From assembly GCA_944474755.1 (NCBI GenBank), contig OX104119.1, positions 2,095,075 to 2,159,074 of the forward strand: a stretch of 64,000 nt of DNA, in the 5' to 3' direction. This stretch comes from Limnoperna fortunei. Taxonomy: Eukaryota; Mollusca; Bivalvia; Mytilida; Modiolidae. Of the stretch, positions 53,555-64,000 are shown piece by piece. A program made the position numbers and the translations under genes. The number at the start of each line of letters is the position of its first letter. The first letter of the stretch is position 1. A model generated the notes under the pieces. The model worked only from the letters and a program-made list of their open reading frames with translations. It was not told the DNA's origin and searched no databases.

Positions 53555-53935
53555 GTCATTAAGGTTCATGCTTTGAAACTATATTGTTAAGTCTGCGAAG
53601 GGTTTGTTTGTCCATATTTGAATGAATTTCTAAATAGAATGTTTTATCACCTAACTAGTCTAAATCTATTATGATAATGGCGCCACCTTTATCTGCCTCC
53701 TTTATCATAACTGAGGTGTCAGTTTGCAGTGTCCTTAATGCAGGTTCCTCCTGCTGTAATATATTTCCTTATATTTTCATTCGGCAAAAGAGAATTTGTG
53801 GTAATGGAGACGATATAATCGTCAAAGTGGCGGTTTCTTCCTTACTTCGGTGTGAATTTCGATTTATTACTAAGATCTATCTTCTTCCGTTTCCACGTCG
53901 GCGAAGTACTCTACCAGCCTTAGTTTTCTACTGAA
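53555..53935 (-). pseudogene. Penelope-like element N-terminal fragment
   Basis: The minus strand reads LRTLQTDTSVMIKEADKGGA, then IIIIDLD, a stop, and HSNMDKQTLRRLNNIVSKHE. The ADKGGA(I/V)(V/I)I motif marks the N-terminal part of Penelope-type reverse transcriptases. It is about 2.2 kb upstream of the truncated copy at 51.37 kb, with Ig exon H between them, so it is a separate insertion or a piece moved apart. Confidence 0.65.
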
Positions 53936-54020
53936 TTTATATATAAGTCCTGCAGTGGAAGTGATATTTGATTTCCAATCAGAATAAAAACAAACTGTTT
54001 AGAAGACCATTCATTAAACA

Positions 54021-54614
54021 TGTAAATTGTTATGCGGTATTTGTTCATTCTGTCTTAAATGTGTAATTAATATTTGTTTGGCCATAGATTTGTTTTTGTA
54101 TTTGTTTACAACAAACTTTATAAAATAATTACATTGAAATCTTTTACATTGATTGTTATTTGTTTACATGAGAAAAAGAATATTCTAGAACTGTACATTA
54201 TGCAATAATAATAAACAAGTTGGATACAAAACAACAACATTTCGTGACCTTCTAAATTCTGGAACATTCACTTTGAAGAGATATATAAAGGACTTGAGTG
54301 CAGGCTCTAGAGACAGATTTTGGCTTGTTATTGGATATAGGTCTTATTTTGGACTTCATTCGTTTAGAGGATACCTCATTAATATTATACTGTTTTAAAA
54401 ATTCAACTTAATTTGGATAAAACATTTGAAGGTTTGTTTATTGATTGGCCATTTCACTTTGGACACCAAATGGACAGCTAAAATAACATTTTACTCTATT
54501 ATTGTAATAATTTTAAATGATTAAATGTTCTTTGCTATAACTTATCAATATTTAAAATTGTAAATTGTATTTGTCTATTGTTGGCTAACTTGAACGTTAT
54601 TTCTACATGTAACA
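54021..54614 (+). mobile_element. Probable Gypsy-type 5' LTR
   Basis: The right edge is set by the primer-binding site just downstream. The block ends ...ATGTAACA and could start at TGTAAATTG (54021), giving TG...CA ends. A TATA-like box, GATATATAAAGGA, lies at about 54280 with CAGGCTCTAGAGACAG after it, as in an LTR promoter and transcription start. No second LTR was found in the window, so the left border is inferred only from the TG and a plausible length. Confidence 0.5.
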
Positions 54615-54617
54615 GAA

Positions 54618-54635
54618 ATTTGGGCTCGTCCGGAG
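54618..54635 (+). other. Primer-binding site, tRNA-Pro type
   Basis: TTTGGGCTCGTCCGGAG closely resembles the complement of a tRNA-Pro 3' end (TGGGGGCTCGTCCGGGAT), the usual minus-strand primer site next to a 5' LTR. Its position, four bases past the LTR end, fits. Confidence 0.6.
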
Positions 54636-54679
54636 GTAAGATTTGTCATTTACTTATTTTAAGGCCAACACAATTTAAA

Positions 54680-54968
54680 ATGGTTTTTGAAGTAAGTGAA
54701 TTTTTTTAAAAAGCCCGACGTGGAGGAATTTTATAAATTCAAGAAAAATGATTTAGTGTTGCTTGCCAAGTATTCAAATGTAAATTTTAAAGCTTCAATG
54801 AGAAAACAAATAAAAGGCCAAATAAATACTAATAACACATTTAAGGCAAAATTAACAAGTTTCAGTAAAGAATTTTTTGAAAACTTTTTTCCCATAGGGT
54901 CCCATATTAAAATAAGTACTGCGTTGGCGATCATTTTCAATTTCCGATGGGCAAAAAATAAACTTTAA
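54680..54968 (+). pseudogene. Gypsy-type Gag N-terminal fragment
   Basis: An ATG at 54680 gives MVFEVSEFF. A frame slip in a T-run follows, then FFKKPDVEEFYKFKKNDLVL and LAKYSNVNFKASMRKQIKGQ. The pattern (PxVEEFxxLKKxDLxxLAxxYxVxxKxSMRKQ) is the N-terminus of molluscan Gypsy Gag proteins as I recall them. After about 90 codons the similarity ends; no pol is seen downstream, so the element is truncated. Confidence 0.6.
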
Positions 54969-54999
54969 AAAGGAATATTCAAACAATATTGCTAATACA

Positions 55000-56910
55000 T
55001 TTTACTTTCATTGGTTGACTGCTTTCAGATAAGAAGCCTTTTTACAATGTTTTCCATAGGGACCTGCTTTGGTAGCCATCTTGGTTTTTCGATCAGAATA
55101 AAAAATACAATCTTTATAAAAATCGATCCAATGAACATTGTGACAAAGTTTAGATTAAATTAGGTTAGAGATTGAATAAAAGAATTTGAAATGTTAAAGT
55201 TAACAGATGACACTGACGACGACAGACGCAAAGTAATTAAAGTTGCTCGAATGACCCTTTGGGTTAAGTGGGCTTAACAGGAAGTATCTATAAGTTCTAA
55301 CTGCCCTAAAAATCTACATATGTTGGGAAAATCATTGCAATGTCTGTATGATACAATTAACAATTTTGTCAGAATTTATTCAGCCAGAAGATAACTGTTG
55401 TCTTTTGCATTTATGTATACATGTATATGGACTTACTAAAGACTACCTACCTGGTAACGACTCTTAACGCAGATTTAATGCTCTTCACAGACTACAAATA
55501 TATTCTAAAGGTAAGTTTGAATATAGCTACAGTTATATACAATTTATTTCACAAATATTAAAATTTGACATGGAGATATATCATTTGACCTATCAAACTT
55601 GAATACAGGTATTCATGCACTTTGCAAAAAGTCAAAAGGAAGGCAGTCTAATGAAGTACCGTATTTTTCTGATTATAAATCAATATGTTTTCTTGACAGT
55701 CATAGCCTCGTTCTATTTTTCTAACAGACTTATCTACGGTTTGAATCCAATAAAGTTTGATGTGAATAAATACAATGTCATCAAAGGCACTGGTACCAAA
55801 ATTACAGAATTTATTATGCCAGACGCATGTTTCGTCAAACCAAGAGTCATCATTGGCGCTCTAACGCCAAAACAATATTTAAAATCCAAATGATAAAGAT
55901 GTTGCAGAGTATTTTTTTATCAACATCAATATGTTTGTTCATTCATATTTTAGAATTCGGGTTAAAAAGGCATCTCAGGTTATTTTAGTTATATTCATTG
56001 CACAATCTGGAATTTCACCTTCACCAGAATATATACAGATTTTTTGTTATTTGATAACTGAAGCCCTTTGATCATCAAGATCAACGATACAGAAAAATAT
56101 ATGTCTTCCTCGTGCAAACCAGAAGAAAACACGACACAGTCGATTTTTTAATTGTTTGTTTGTTGTTGTCTAAACAAAGACTGACCCTATAAGCTGAACG
56201 AATTACGATTGGGTATCATTTTCACAAGAAAATCAAGAACAGAATGAACATTTTTGAGCTTTTTCACGCCTTTCCTACAGATTTACTACTATTATGAATT
56301 GCTCCATGTTTTTATTTGTATTAGGCAAGATGAAAAGAGAACTTTCAGAGAATATTATTATTCAATTGCTTCCATGACATACAAAGTAGTCAGGTACATG
56401 TATGTTTGCAAACCTAAATATGTTCATACAACGCTATATATTGCTGAAAGATAAATATTTTTGAGTATATTTTTTTACATTCGGCGAAAAAGTATTTTAT
56501 ATTGTCATTTTGTTCATCGTGACATTGTTTGTATATCAACCATGGTATGTCCGGTGACATCGCGCATGTGCACAAAAAACTATAAAGGAATCAATAAAGA
56601 AAGCATTTTAATATGCAACATTTGAACGTTTAACAGCTAGATTTTGACATTAAAGAAACCCAACAGTCATAGATATATTAAAGATTGATTAAAGCTTTAA
56701 AGATGGTGTCTGTCGTCGTGGCAATTATTATATACTTTTCAAATATAAAACTCATTTTAGGCTTTTACATATTTTATTAAGCGACATTCAAATCTAAATT
56801 GTACAATTACACAAGCAATATACACTTAAATGTTTGTTGTGTGCAAAGCAACAGTCATGGTCTGCATAGTCAATTAGTCACAGTTTAAAGTCACATCTTA
56901 TCAACTGTAA
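55000..56910. other. Mostly unrecognised; weak dispersed-repeat trace at 55.77-55.89 kb
   Basis: At 55790-55890 is TTATTATGCCAGACGCATGTTTCGTC, then AGAGTCATCATTGGCGCTC..CGCCAAAACAATATTT, which resembles a dispersed repeat common in bivalve transcripts (GGCGTTTCGTC..AAGACTCATCAGTGACGCTC). The 92-codon frame over it is not a gene. Nothing else recognised. Confidence 0.35.
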
Positions 56911-56915
56911 GTAAC

Positions 56916-57765
56916 GTGTGTGACCATTTTCGAGAAGCCAGAACTGCTCTGCATCTCCTCGGCATGGCCTCTTATTTAACCGAAATTATTGCGTGGAATT
57001 CTTCGCTATTTCTCTTGCAACATATGTCGAAGATCCAGGTGTGCTTTGGTGGTTGGCACTGGCGCACACGTTTGTCCAGTTGGTCCCATGGGTGTTCGAT
57101 AGGATTCAAATCCGGCGATTTTGAAGGCCATGGCAACACATTATTTTTATTCGCTCTAAAAAGTCTATGGTAAGTTGAGCTGTGTACAGCCCAGCATTGT
57201 CTCGCTGCATTAAGTCTCTCTAGTGGTTTATAATTGTAAGCCGATGGGGTTGAAGGATATCGTCTCTGTACCTCTGAGCCGTTTAGTTGTGTGGTACGTA
57301 CACAACCTCCGAATCTACCCACTTCCTAGAAACATGGTTGCGTGAATTGTTCATTTGTCGGCGGTAAACACGTGTTCTACTACCCGCTTTGTAGCAAGAC
57401 GCGAGACACGTCACTAAAAAAGATTTATTTGGAATGTACACACCCTTAACCTGTTGCAACTTTTTGACTCTTTCCCATCAATGCGACAAAACTGCTCCAA
57501 ACTACAGTCTTTTGGGGTATAATTCCATGTTGTTGGTGACGGTTTATGACAGTTTGATAGCTGATTCTTTGCAATCAAGGTATCCCGACTGCAGTTGTTG
57601 TTGCTGTGTGGCTGTTCGATTCCGTCGATGGACTACCGGGATGTACCGATCTTGACTTGCTATGGTTATGCGTGGTCTACAACTCATTGGATCGTCATTA
57701 GTCGTACCCTTCTGTTGGAATCGAGCCCATAGTCTGGAAATGGTTTAGTTTTTCAGTCTGCGAAA
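56916..57765 (-). pseudogene. Tc1-like transposase relic
   Basis: The minus strand begins near 57750 with TISRLW-type helix-turn-helix residues (read as TISRLWARFQQKGTTND), then ITIASQDRYIPVV (DNA-binding region). It ends with LPWPSKSPDLNPIEHPWDQL, then DKRVRQCQPPKHTW (57130-57000). SPDLNPIEH..WD is the Tc1/mariner catalytic C-terminal signature. Stops and frameshifts break the middle, so it is inactive. Confidence 0.85.
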
Positions 57766-57779
57766 CGTCTCCGGAGACT

Positions 57780-58620
57780 CCAATTTGTATTTTTCTCTTA
57801 ACTCTTTTTTCTGTTTTAAAAATGTATATTTTAAGACGCAACTGTTTAAAAACATCATTCGAAGAATTAAACTGTCAGAAAATGGACAGTTAAGAAGAAC
57901 ACAATTAGTCCGTGAAAGTTTAAAATTTATATTTTTTTTTCCAAAACGAAAACTGAAACTTGAAGATCCGAAACATCTGATGAATTCCTAGATGTGCGAA
58001 CACAAATAATAGGTTAAAAAACTTTGTTTACGCCGCCATGATCTCAAGTCCAACACTCACGCTAATACAAAAACCAGATTTTAGTTCCTCAAAAATAGTC
58101 ACCGCGACCAGTCAGACCAGCTTCTAGGCATGTATACTTGCTCGGGCCTAAAAATACAATACAATGTAGGACCCTAAATTTACATTTATATTGTTCTTTC
58201 ATTTGGAATCAATAGTTAAAAGGGTCGATCGATCACCTGTATAGCAGTAAAGCCATCAATTAACTAGTTCCACGTGCACTTTATCTTCAAATTTATTGTT
58301 TTGTGCTCATTGTTTTTGTTATCTGCCACTTGACCTAAATTAAAACATTTTGTTCTGAAATATTTACAAACAACTAATAATTAAAATTTGATAAGCAAAA
58401 GTATATTTTTAGAAATACAATGAATGTTACATGTGCATGAACCTCATTATGAGACGACAGTTCGACGTTTACTTCAAGTTTTACAAACAAATGACTCAGC
58501 AGCAGTCAATTAAAAGGTTTTGTTTCTAGGGTAATATATTGTCATCGTGGTTCGATGGTTGAAGTACGGACCGGAAAATGCTCATTTGAATCAACTGAGG
58601 TGTTTAGTAGGAGAAAATTT
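57780..58620. other. Nothing recognised
   Basis: A Lys-rich plus-strand frame of 68 codons at 57785 has no domain. No repeat or RNA gene was recognised. Confidence 0.35.
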
Positions 58621-58633
58621 CAATTGAAAACGG

Positions 58634-58915
58634 GGCCTCGGTGGCCGAGTGGTTTAAATAGTTCGTCTACTATTGATCACATGGTCTGTCAACACTGAGA
58701 TTGCGGGTTTGATTCTCACTGCAGGCAGGGTGTACTCGACTCCAATCTCAATTGACAAGGGTTGCCAGTTTTCCTACCTAACGCATGTTGGGGGTTCTCT
58801 CCTGGTACTCCGGCTTTATACCACAATAAAAACTGGACGCCAGGATATAGCTGAAAAATGTCTGAAAGTGGCGTTAAAACACATTTCAAACAAACAAAAA
58901 CAAATCAATTCGCGG
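58634..58915 (+). repeat. Full-length tRNA-derived SINE
   Basis: The head resembles a tRNA: GGCCTCGGTGGCCGAGTGGT (A box TGGCCGAGTGG) and CGGGTTTGATTCTCACTGC (B box like GGTTCGANTCC). The body has GGTGTACTCGACTCC, GGGGGTTCTCTCCTGGTACT and GCTTTATACCACAATAAAAA, and it ends with GGCGTTAAAACACATTTCAA(ACAA)n. Both promoter boxes and the A-rich tail are intact. The family is widespread in bivalves. Two open frames across it are spurious. Confidence 0.9.
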
Positions 58916-58919
58916 GTAT

Positions 58920-60080
58920 GTTAAGGCTGCCTACGAGAAATATACAACAAATACATGCATTAAAGAAATCAATCTTCCAAGACACAAAACAGTCAAACAA
59001 CGAGGATATTTTCGATTTTGACAATAACAGCTTAAAGGGGGTACTTTTTTATGGATTTTGACCTACTTTCATTTTGCAAGGATTTCCCTTGATGATCACG
59101 TGACAAGGTTTTATTTATAGCTTCTCTGTATTTTAAACGCAATGGCCCTACCTTTTATGCACATTTCTGCTGCACGAAATTTTGCCAATATATGTATATA
59201 TGTGTCTTTTTTCATGTAAACACTGGCGATAGTCACACGGGTTGCTTACAAGAAGGAAATCTGTTAAAATTTATAGTACCAAAACAGTACGTTGGGAACC
59301 TCGCATTCTTCAACAAAATATTACTGTACAAACACGTACAAGGATCTATCGCCACGTAAAGAATTATTCCTGGTTATTTTCCGAACAGAATGATATAATG
59401 CGGCATTCAAAAGTATAAGGAGAAAAGGTAGGGCCAAGCCAATTTATGTTGACGTCTACAAGGCGACAAATCCCGGACATTGTTTACAAACGTTTTTGCG
59501 ATTCAGTGTCAGGGAAGATAACTGCTAAGTTCATAGCGCGCCAATTTTGAACATAGTTAAAGATTCATTGTTTTTCGTCATTGTAAAATTTGTCTTGCAT
59601 TTATGTGCATTTTATGAAATAAAATTTCTCATATTATTTATATGGTGCTTTAAATATATTCCAATTTATATGTAATCTATAACAGTTTCCTTACACAAAG
59701 AGCCTTGCTGAAAAGGGGGGTAGGGTTACACATTGTTTTGCTGTATACTACGTAAGGGGTCCATAACAAGAAAATAAAATCGTATAAATTATACAAAAAC
59801 TTTAAACAGTTATTCCTTTTGTCAATCCATATATAGCTTTTATTATGAAAGAATAACATCTACATAATGCACACCACGATATATTTATCTGGTTCAGAAC
59901 CCCCTCCACTCAAAAATATAATAAATTGTCCACTAGATTTCTAGGATAGGAAAGCTATGCTTTAATTTGTGTTTTGTGTTTTGGCTTAACTCATTTATGT
60001 TGGTCACCTACATAAAAATGCACAAACAATATTTTTACTTACCCTTTAAACACTTTTACTTATAGAATGTTTATATGATA
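58920..60080. other. Nothing recognised
   Basis: AT-rich, with no domain-bearing frame and no repeat I can name. Confidence 0.35.
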
Positions 60081-60084
60081 ATGT

Positions 60085-60195
60085 ATCTTGTGTTTTTGGT
60101 TTTTGTGTTGCGTTTCGTCTATATCCGGATTTGTAACTGTCCCTTGACTTTTGGCTAAATGTTGTTCGGTCGGTTTTCTTTGCTATTTTTCTTAC
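60085..60195 (+). repeat. Solo Penelope-like 3' tail, copy 3
   Basis: TTTTTGTGTTGCGTTTCGTC, TATATCCGGATTTGTAACTG and TTGTTCGGTCGGTTTTCTTT, with no RT upstream. Confidence 0.75.
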
Positions 60196-60430
60196 CGCTG
60201 ATCTTATAACTACCAACTTCACAATTAGATTTATTTATTCCAATTCATTCTGCATTTACTGCAGAACATTTCTGTTCCTCCATGATTTATAATCTGCACA
60301 AGAAGAACAACAAGAACAATCCACTTTTATCAGTCTTTATTGGAAACATCAATCAAGTAGCAACATCCAACATCATCAAATAACATACAAATTAATTTCT
60401 ACTATTTAAAGCTAATTTTACAAACATACA

Positions 60431-62095
60431 ATGAATATCTGCAACTTTTTTAAAGTAATAATTTCAAGGTCAACAAAAGATACCACTGCTATTAACTATT
60501 TCAACAATCCACCATCTAGCAGTGCACAAGAACAAACAACACCAATGTATAATTCATCCCCATCTTTAAAGCAGCGTTTTGACAACTATTCCAACATTCA
60601 TGCAAAATTATCCATCTCTGGAAATTCAGGATTTCAAAACATTTTGTAAAAAGGTAGACAAGATACAGGAGTACGTGTACAACAAAAAGTACTACAAAAA
60701 TGCAGGTAAAACTGGCGAGAGAGAAGTTTTCTTGACCCATTTTAACCTAATAAAATGGTTGAAACTCCCAGATAATGAAAGAAAACAGCATACATTTGAA
60801 AACTGCCTCCCATGCAACACAATACATCTTGAAACATCTAAAATTCAGTTCAAGTTGCAAACATGAGCGAGGTATTAGTTCAAAACATGTCAACTCTGGT
60901 ACAACCATCAACAGCCAATGTGAAAGCTAACCGGACAGCAACAGCATTGATTAATGTCTTGAATCCACTTTTTGAAAAGGAATTCAAAAAATCGTTTGAA
61001 AAATGCGTGGCCGATTCTCTTCACTTGACACCAAGAGAAACACCATCGGATAAAAACAATAAAATAGTTACACTGTTAAAAGAAAATAAAAACATGATCT
61101 GTGAAGCATCAACCATCAACAACGCAGACATTGAAAACTTTCTATCCTCTGGAAAATCGTACCAACAACATGACCGCGAGAGAATGCTACTATTTAACAC
61201 CCGTAATGAAGCAGAGCAACAAAAAATGAGCGATTAGAAAAGGAAAAAAGTGGAATGCTTGCCCCCAAGAAACGCCATGGAAAATTCGAGAACTTCAGTT
61301 TCAACAAGGAAGATTTTCTTCTTGAAATTCAATCATTAATTCCCAACGGCATAGTTAATTGGACCCGACTAGGTAAGAAATATAACGTCACACACAAGGT
61401 TACATACAGGAAACTCCCCACACAACGCTGGCCAGATACTTTTCATGTTCGCAAAGTCCAACGGAATTGACGTCACATCTTTTAACAAGCACAAGATAAT
61501 TTCAGGTAGAGATATTCTTCACCGTATCCGATGTTCTAAAAAAATGGTAATGAAAAGAATTACAATCCCAACTCCCAGATCTTCGAAGAAAATAAGAAGT
61601 AGTTCAACAAAAAATATCTGACGGAACATTTCATCTAGGCACAAAAATTGCACCAAAAACAGTAATTACCAACATTTTGGGTACGGGTGGCAGCTGAATT
61701 GAAAAACGGACCGAAGTACATGGCAGAAAAATCAACCTACGAAGAATAATTTTATCTGAATTATCCCGATTGCATCAAGCCGGCTTCTTCTTCATGACGA
61801 CATGCACTACGACACCCTTTCTGACGAACAGGTCAAATCTCGTTTAATGACTATAGGAGAAAATATAACTCTACCGTCCAATGAAATGAAATGAAAAAGT
61901 TAAAGAAATTTGAAAGAACATCCCATCTAAAAATGTGGCATGACCATTCCGATATTCTCAACCACACATACATCAACTTTTTGACAAACATCTTATATGA
62001 CCATACAAACATCATGACTGACGAGGAGTACCAGACAAGCAAAAAAGTTGGCAAAAAACATCAGTGTCCAATTAATAGTTGAAAAGCCTCAACTG
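60431..62095 (+). pseudogene. Unclassified multicopy ORF family, broken
   Basis: Successive frames read KVDKIQEYVYNKKYYKNAGK, FLTHFNLIKWLKLPDNERKQ (60640-60790), TALINVLNPLFEKEFKKSFE (60930-61000), FSFNKEDFLLEIQSLIPNGI, VNWTRLGKKYNVTHK (61290-61400), TFHLGTKIAPK, INLRRIILSELSRLHQAGFF, then HLKMWHDHSDILNHTYINFL and MTDEEYQTSKK (61920-62040). I recall the VNWxxLxxxYNVT and LxxWHDxSxxxNHxxxxFxxxxLYD..TDEEY pattern from uncharacterised multicopy proteins of invertebrates, probably tied to a mobile element. I cannot name the family or enzyme activity. At least four frame breaks are present, unless some are introns. Confidence 0.55.
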
Positions 62096-62099
62096 TACA

Positions 62100-62950
62100 T
62101 ATTTGGACAATCAGGTATACAATATGACTAATAAAATATATATTTTATAATACATGTATAAACATAATATAATAACCATAAGCCATGTAAATATATATTC
62201 TAATATAAATTCTTTCCGACAGACGAGAAGTGATGCCATAATCTGGCCCTATACAACTAACATATTTTAATGGCTAAAAAGTTTTAACATTAGATATATC
62301 TTTCTCTTGGACAAGAAACCAAAAATTGTCAACTGCATAAAAATATAAAAATGATGACATTGCATAAAAATAATAAAATGCACGTTTAAAACTCCAGCTA
62401 TCAGCATTCACAACAGTTCATGTTGCATAAAGGGCAGACGTTTGTGTTTAACTCTACCATCCACATAGTATTTACATATATAAACAATTTTTGATCCCCC
62501 ACCCCACTCTGGTGAGCATGGGAATAAAATACAAATTCCTTAATACATGTATACAAAATTCCATGCATTGTGTGGATCTAATATATGGTTTGTATTTTAC
62601 TATATTCATTCTTCGGTACATTAAAAGGTTGAACTATGTTAACTTGCAAATGAATAAATCTCTTAAAAAATAAAGAATTAATATTATCAACACACAACAG
62701 TTGAATTGATAAAATTTCTTTGTAAATATATTCTCATTGTACAATTTCAAATCCTATAAAAATTGGATAAAAAACTGTCTTACAAAATTTAGGCTTTGTA
62801 TGTAACAAAGTAAATAAAACATACAACATATGTACTGCCACTAACAAAACATACTGAATTATAACATTACATAAATAGAATTTGAGTGTTTTTGATTGGT
62901 CTAAAAACAACTTTTGGGTCAAGTTTGAACACAACAGTACTAAAATTACA
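62100..62950. other. Nothing recognised
   Basis: AT-rich spacer between the two parts of the unclassified ORF family. It may be an intron or inserted DNA. Confidence 0.35.
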
Positions 62951-62952
62951 TA

Positions 62953-63058
62953 AAAACAGGCATCAACTGGTCACAACCAGGTCAATATTAGATTCAGCTT
63001 GACTACTGTGCAGCAGAATCCAATATTGACCTGGTTTTTACCAGTTTAAGCCTGTTTT
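62953..63058. repeat. Imperfect hairpin, 43-base arms
   Basis: 62953-62995 and 63016-63058 are inverse complements at 38 of 43 positions, around a 20-base loop. The inner duplex carries ACCAGGTCAATATT. Its size and mismatch pattern resemble a microRNA precursor, but a short foldback transposon is equally possible. Confidence 0.85.
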
Positions 63059-63219
63059 TCATAGCTGTTCCAACACAACTATAATTTCAATTTTAGTGGT
63101 CATTTAATCATCTGTTATAATAAAATACAAAAATGTATACTGCTAAGAAATGTAAGAATAAAATAACTGATTTTTTATACTCTTTTCCATACTAGTAATT
63201 GAAATCTGAAATACTGACT

Positions 63220-63314
63220 GATATACGGTTGCTATCAGGATTTCTCAGCCCTCAAAAACGTTTATTCAATATTACATTTTCTCTGGCTGATATATCCTGA
63301 TAACGACCTATATC
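63220..63314. repeat. Imperfect hairpin, ~30-base arms
   Basis: GATATACGGTTGCTATCAGG..TCAGCC (63220-63250) pairs with GGCTGATATATCCTGATAACG..TATATC (63285-63314), leaving a loop of about 34 bases. It lies only 160 bases from the previous hairpin. Confidence 0.75.
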
Positions 63315-63653
63315 AAAGTCATTAATTGTATACTATAACTAATATTTAGAAATTTGATACTAGTAGAATGCACAATCTTAGGCCATAATAAAAAAAAAAT
63401 CTTACTCCGATTTCTGTCCACCCATATTTTTTAAATTTCTAAAATCATTTTTGAAAAGATACTGTCCATGTTAACTCAGGATATATCTCGTATCCAATCT
63501 GAATTCAGTTCTGTGATAATCAATTTACAGGCAACTTTAGATTCAGATTTATAAAAGGAAAACATGGTCTTTGCCATTATTCCCTGTAAAAATGACCCAA
63601 AACTAAAAAAATATAATGCACCCCTTCCCCAAATTAGAGAATTTTAAGTTATT

Positions 63654-64000
63654 ATGGCCTTCCATATTGGCATCTACTCAGCAGCTGAAATGAATCTTGA
63701 CACTTACGAGATAATGTCATGTGAACCCCTACATGATATTTGTAATTTTGTGCAAAACATCATAACTGAACTTCCATACCATGTAGCCAACAGGCAGGCA
63801 ACAACCGAATTAGAGAAGTTCTGCTCCAGTACCATCTGAGATAAAACCAAATAAAGGGATCAGACGCCAGGCTTTTCGCAATTAAATTGGCCAAATTTAT
63901 TGGAAATTTGCATGAATAAAACAAGGTTTCAACAGACGTCAAAGATTTGATTTATGCCCTGGTCGAAATTATTAACATCGCATACAGTTCTGAGGACAAG
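63654..64000 (+). pseudogene. Unclassified ORF family, further part, runs off the window
   Basis: MAFHIGIYSAAEMNLDTYEI, then MSCEPLHDICNFVQNIITEL and PYHVANRQATTELEKFCSST, up to a stop at 63839. The later frame continues the pattern: SQLNWPNLLEICMN and LVEIINIAYSSED at the right edge. I associate the EPLHDIxNxxxNxxTELPxHV segment with the same family as 60.4-62.1 kb, but that link is from memory. The frame is broken at about 63837. Confidence 0.45.

Noticed and set aside
55615..55893. 92-residue open frame as a membrane protein gene
   Set aside because: Its second half overlaps a sequence resembling a common bivalve dispersed repeat, and no domain is seen.
58634..58725. Functional tRNA gene
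   Set aside because: A- and B-box-like sequences are present, but the acceptor stem and arms do not fold as a tRNA and the SINE body follows.
58673..59061. Open frames over the SINE
   Set aside because: The DNA is a tRNA-derived SINE with pol III boxes and an (ACAA)n tail; the frames have no independent support.
1..64000. CRISPR array or prokaryotic operon
   Set aside because: Repeats have no unique-spacer structure, and genes have introns, GT/AG splice sites and eukaryotic domains.

Overview
The window looks like AT-rich nuclear DNA of a bivalve mollusc. The lineage is inferred from gene and repeat families: a B-box/NHL-type protein, an expanded-type Roc-COR GTPase, tRNA-derived SINEs, Penelope-like elements with an N-terminal GIY-YIG domain, Ngaro/DIRS-type tyrosine-recombinase retroelements, Tc1 relics and a molluscan-type Gypsy gag. 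Coding exons are short, flanked by GT/AG sites and separated by long repeat-filled introns. Nothing indicates a prokaryote or organelle.

Layout: 0-9 kb is mostly non-coding, with a 39-bp minisatellite (2.0-2.5 kb), a 45-bp array (3.2-3.5 kb), an array of about 300-bp units rich in AGGTCA-type half-sites (4.7-6.95 kb, split by a nested (AATC)n-tailed repeat) and a LINE reverse-transcriptase scrap. At 9.0-9.8 kb is another tandem repeat, followed on the minus strand by the terminal exon of a B-box/NHL-like gene (9.9-10.76 kb). 11.6-17.5 kb holds a 71-bp-arm foldback element, a degenerate 39-40 bp array, a SINE scrap and dispersed repeats.

The main host gene is on the minus strand from about 49.0 kb (possibly 51.7 kb) down to 18.2 kb. 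Seven 258-bp phase-1 immunoglobulin exons are followed by a Roc GTPase split over three exons and a terminal COR exon. Summing the exons I could bound by splice sites gives an uninterrupted frame of 1,328 residues. The roughly 16-kb intron inside the Roc domain holds a TTAA-flanked MITE-like element, a permuted Penelope-like element, a Ngaro-like element with an SGNH-hydrolase ORF, and repeat arrays. A second Penelope-like copy lies in the intron upstream of the Ig array. The Ig exons arose by tandem duplication of a cassette of about 1.1-1.2 kb; one cassette has lost its exon.

52.5-64 kb is mobile-element debris: a copy of the ~300-bp repeat, a Penelope N-terminal fragment, a Gypsy 5' LTR with primer-binding site and gag start, a Tc1 transposase relic and a full-length SINE. 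From 60.4 kb to the right edge are fragments of an unclassified multicopy ORF family, with two RNA-hairpin-like inverted repeats in the middle.

All calls come from reading the sequence by eye; no alignments or searches were run. Family names rest on recalled motifs.
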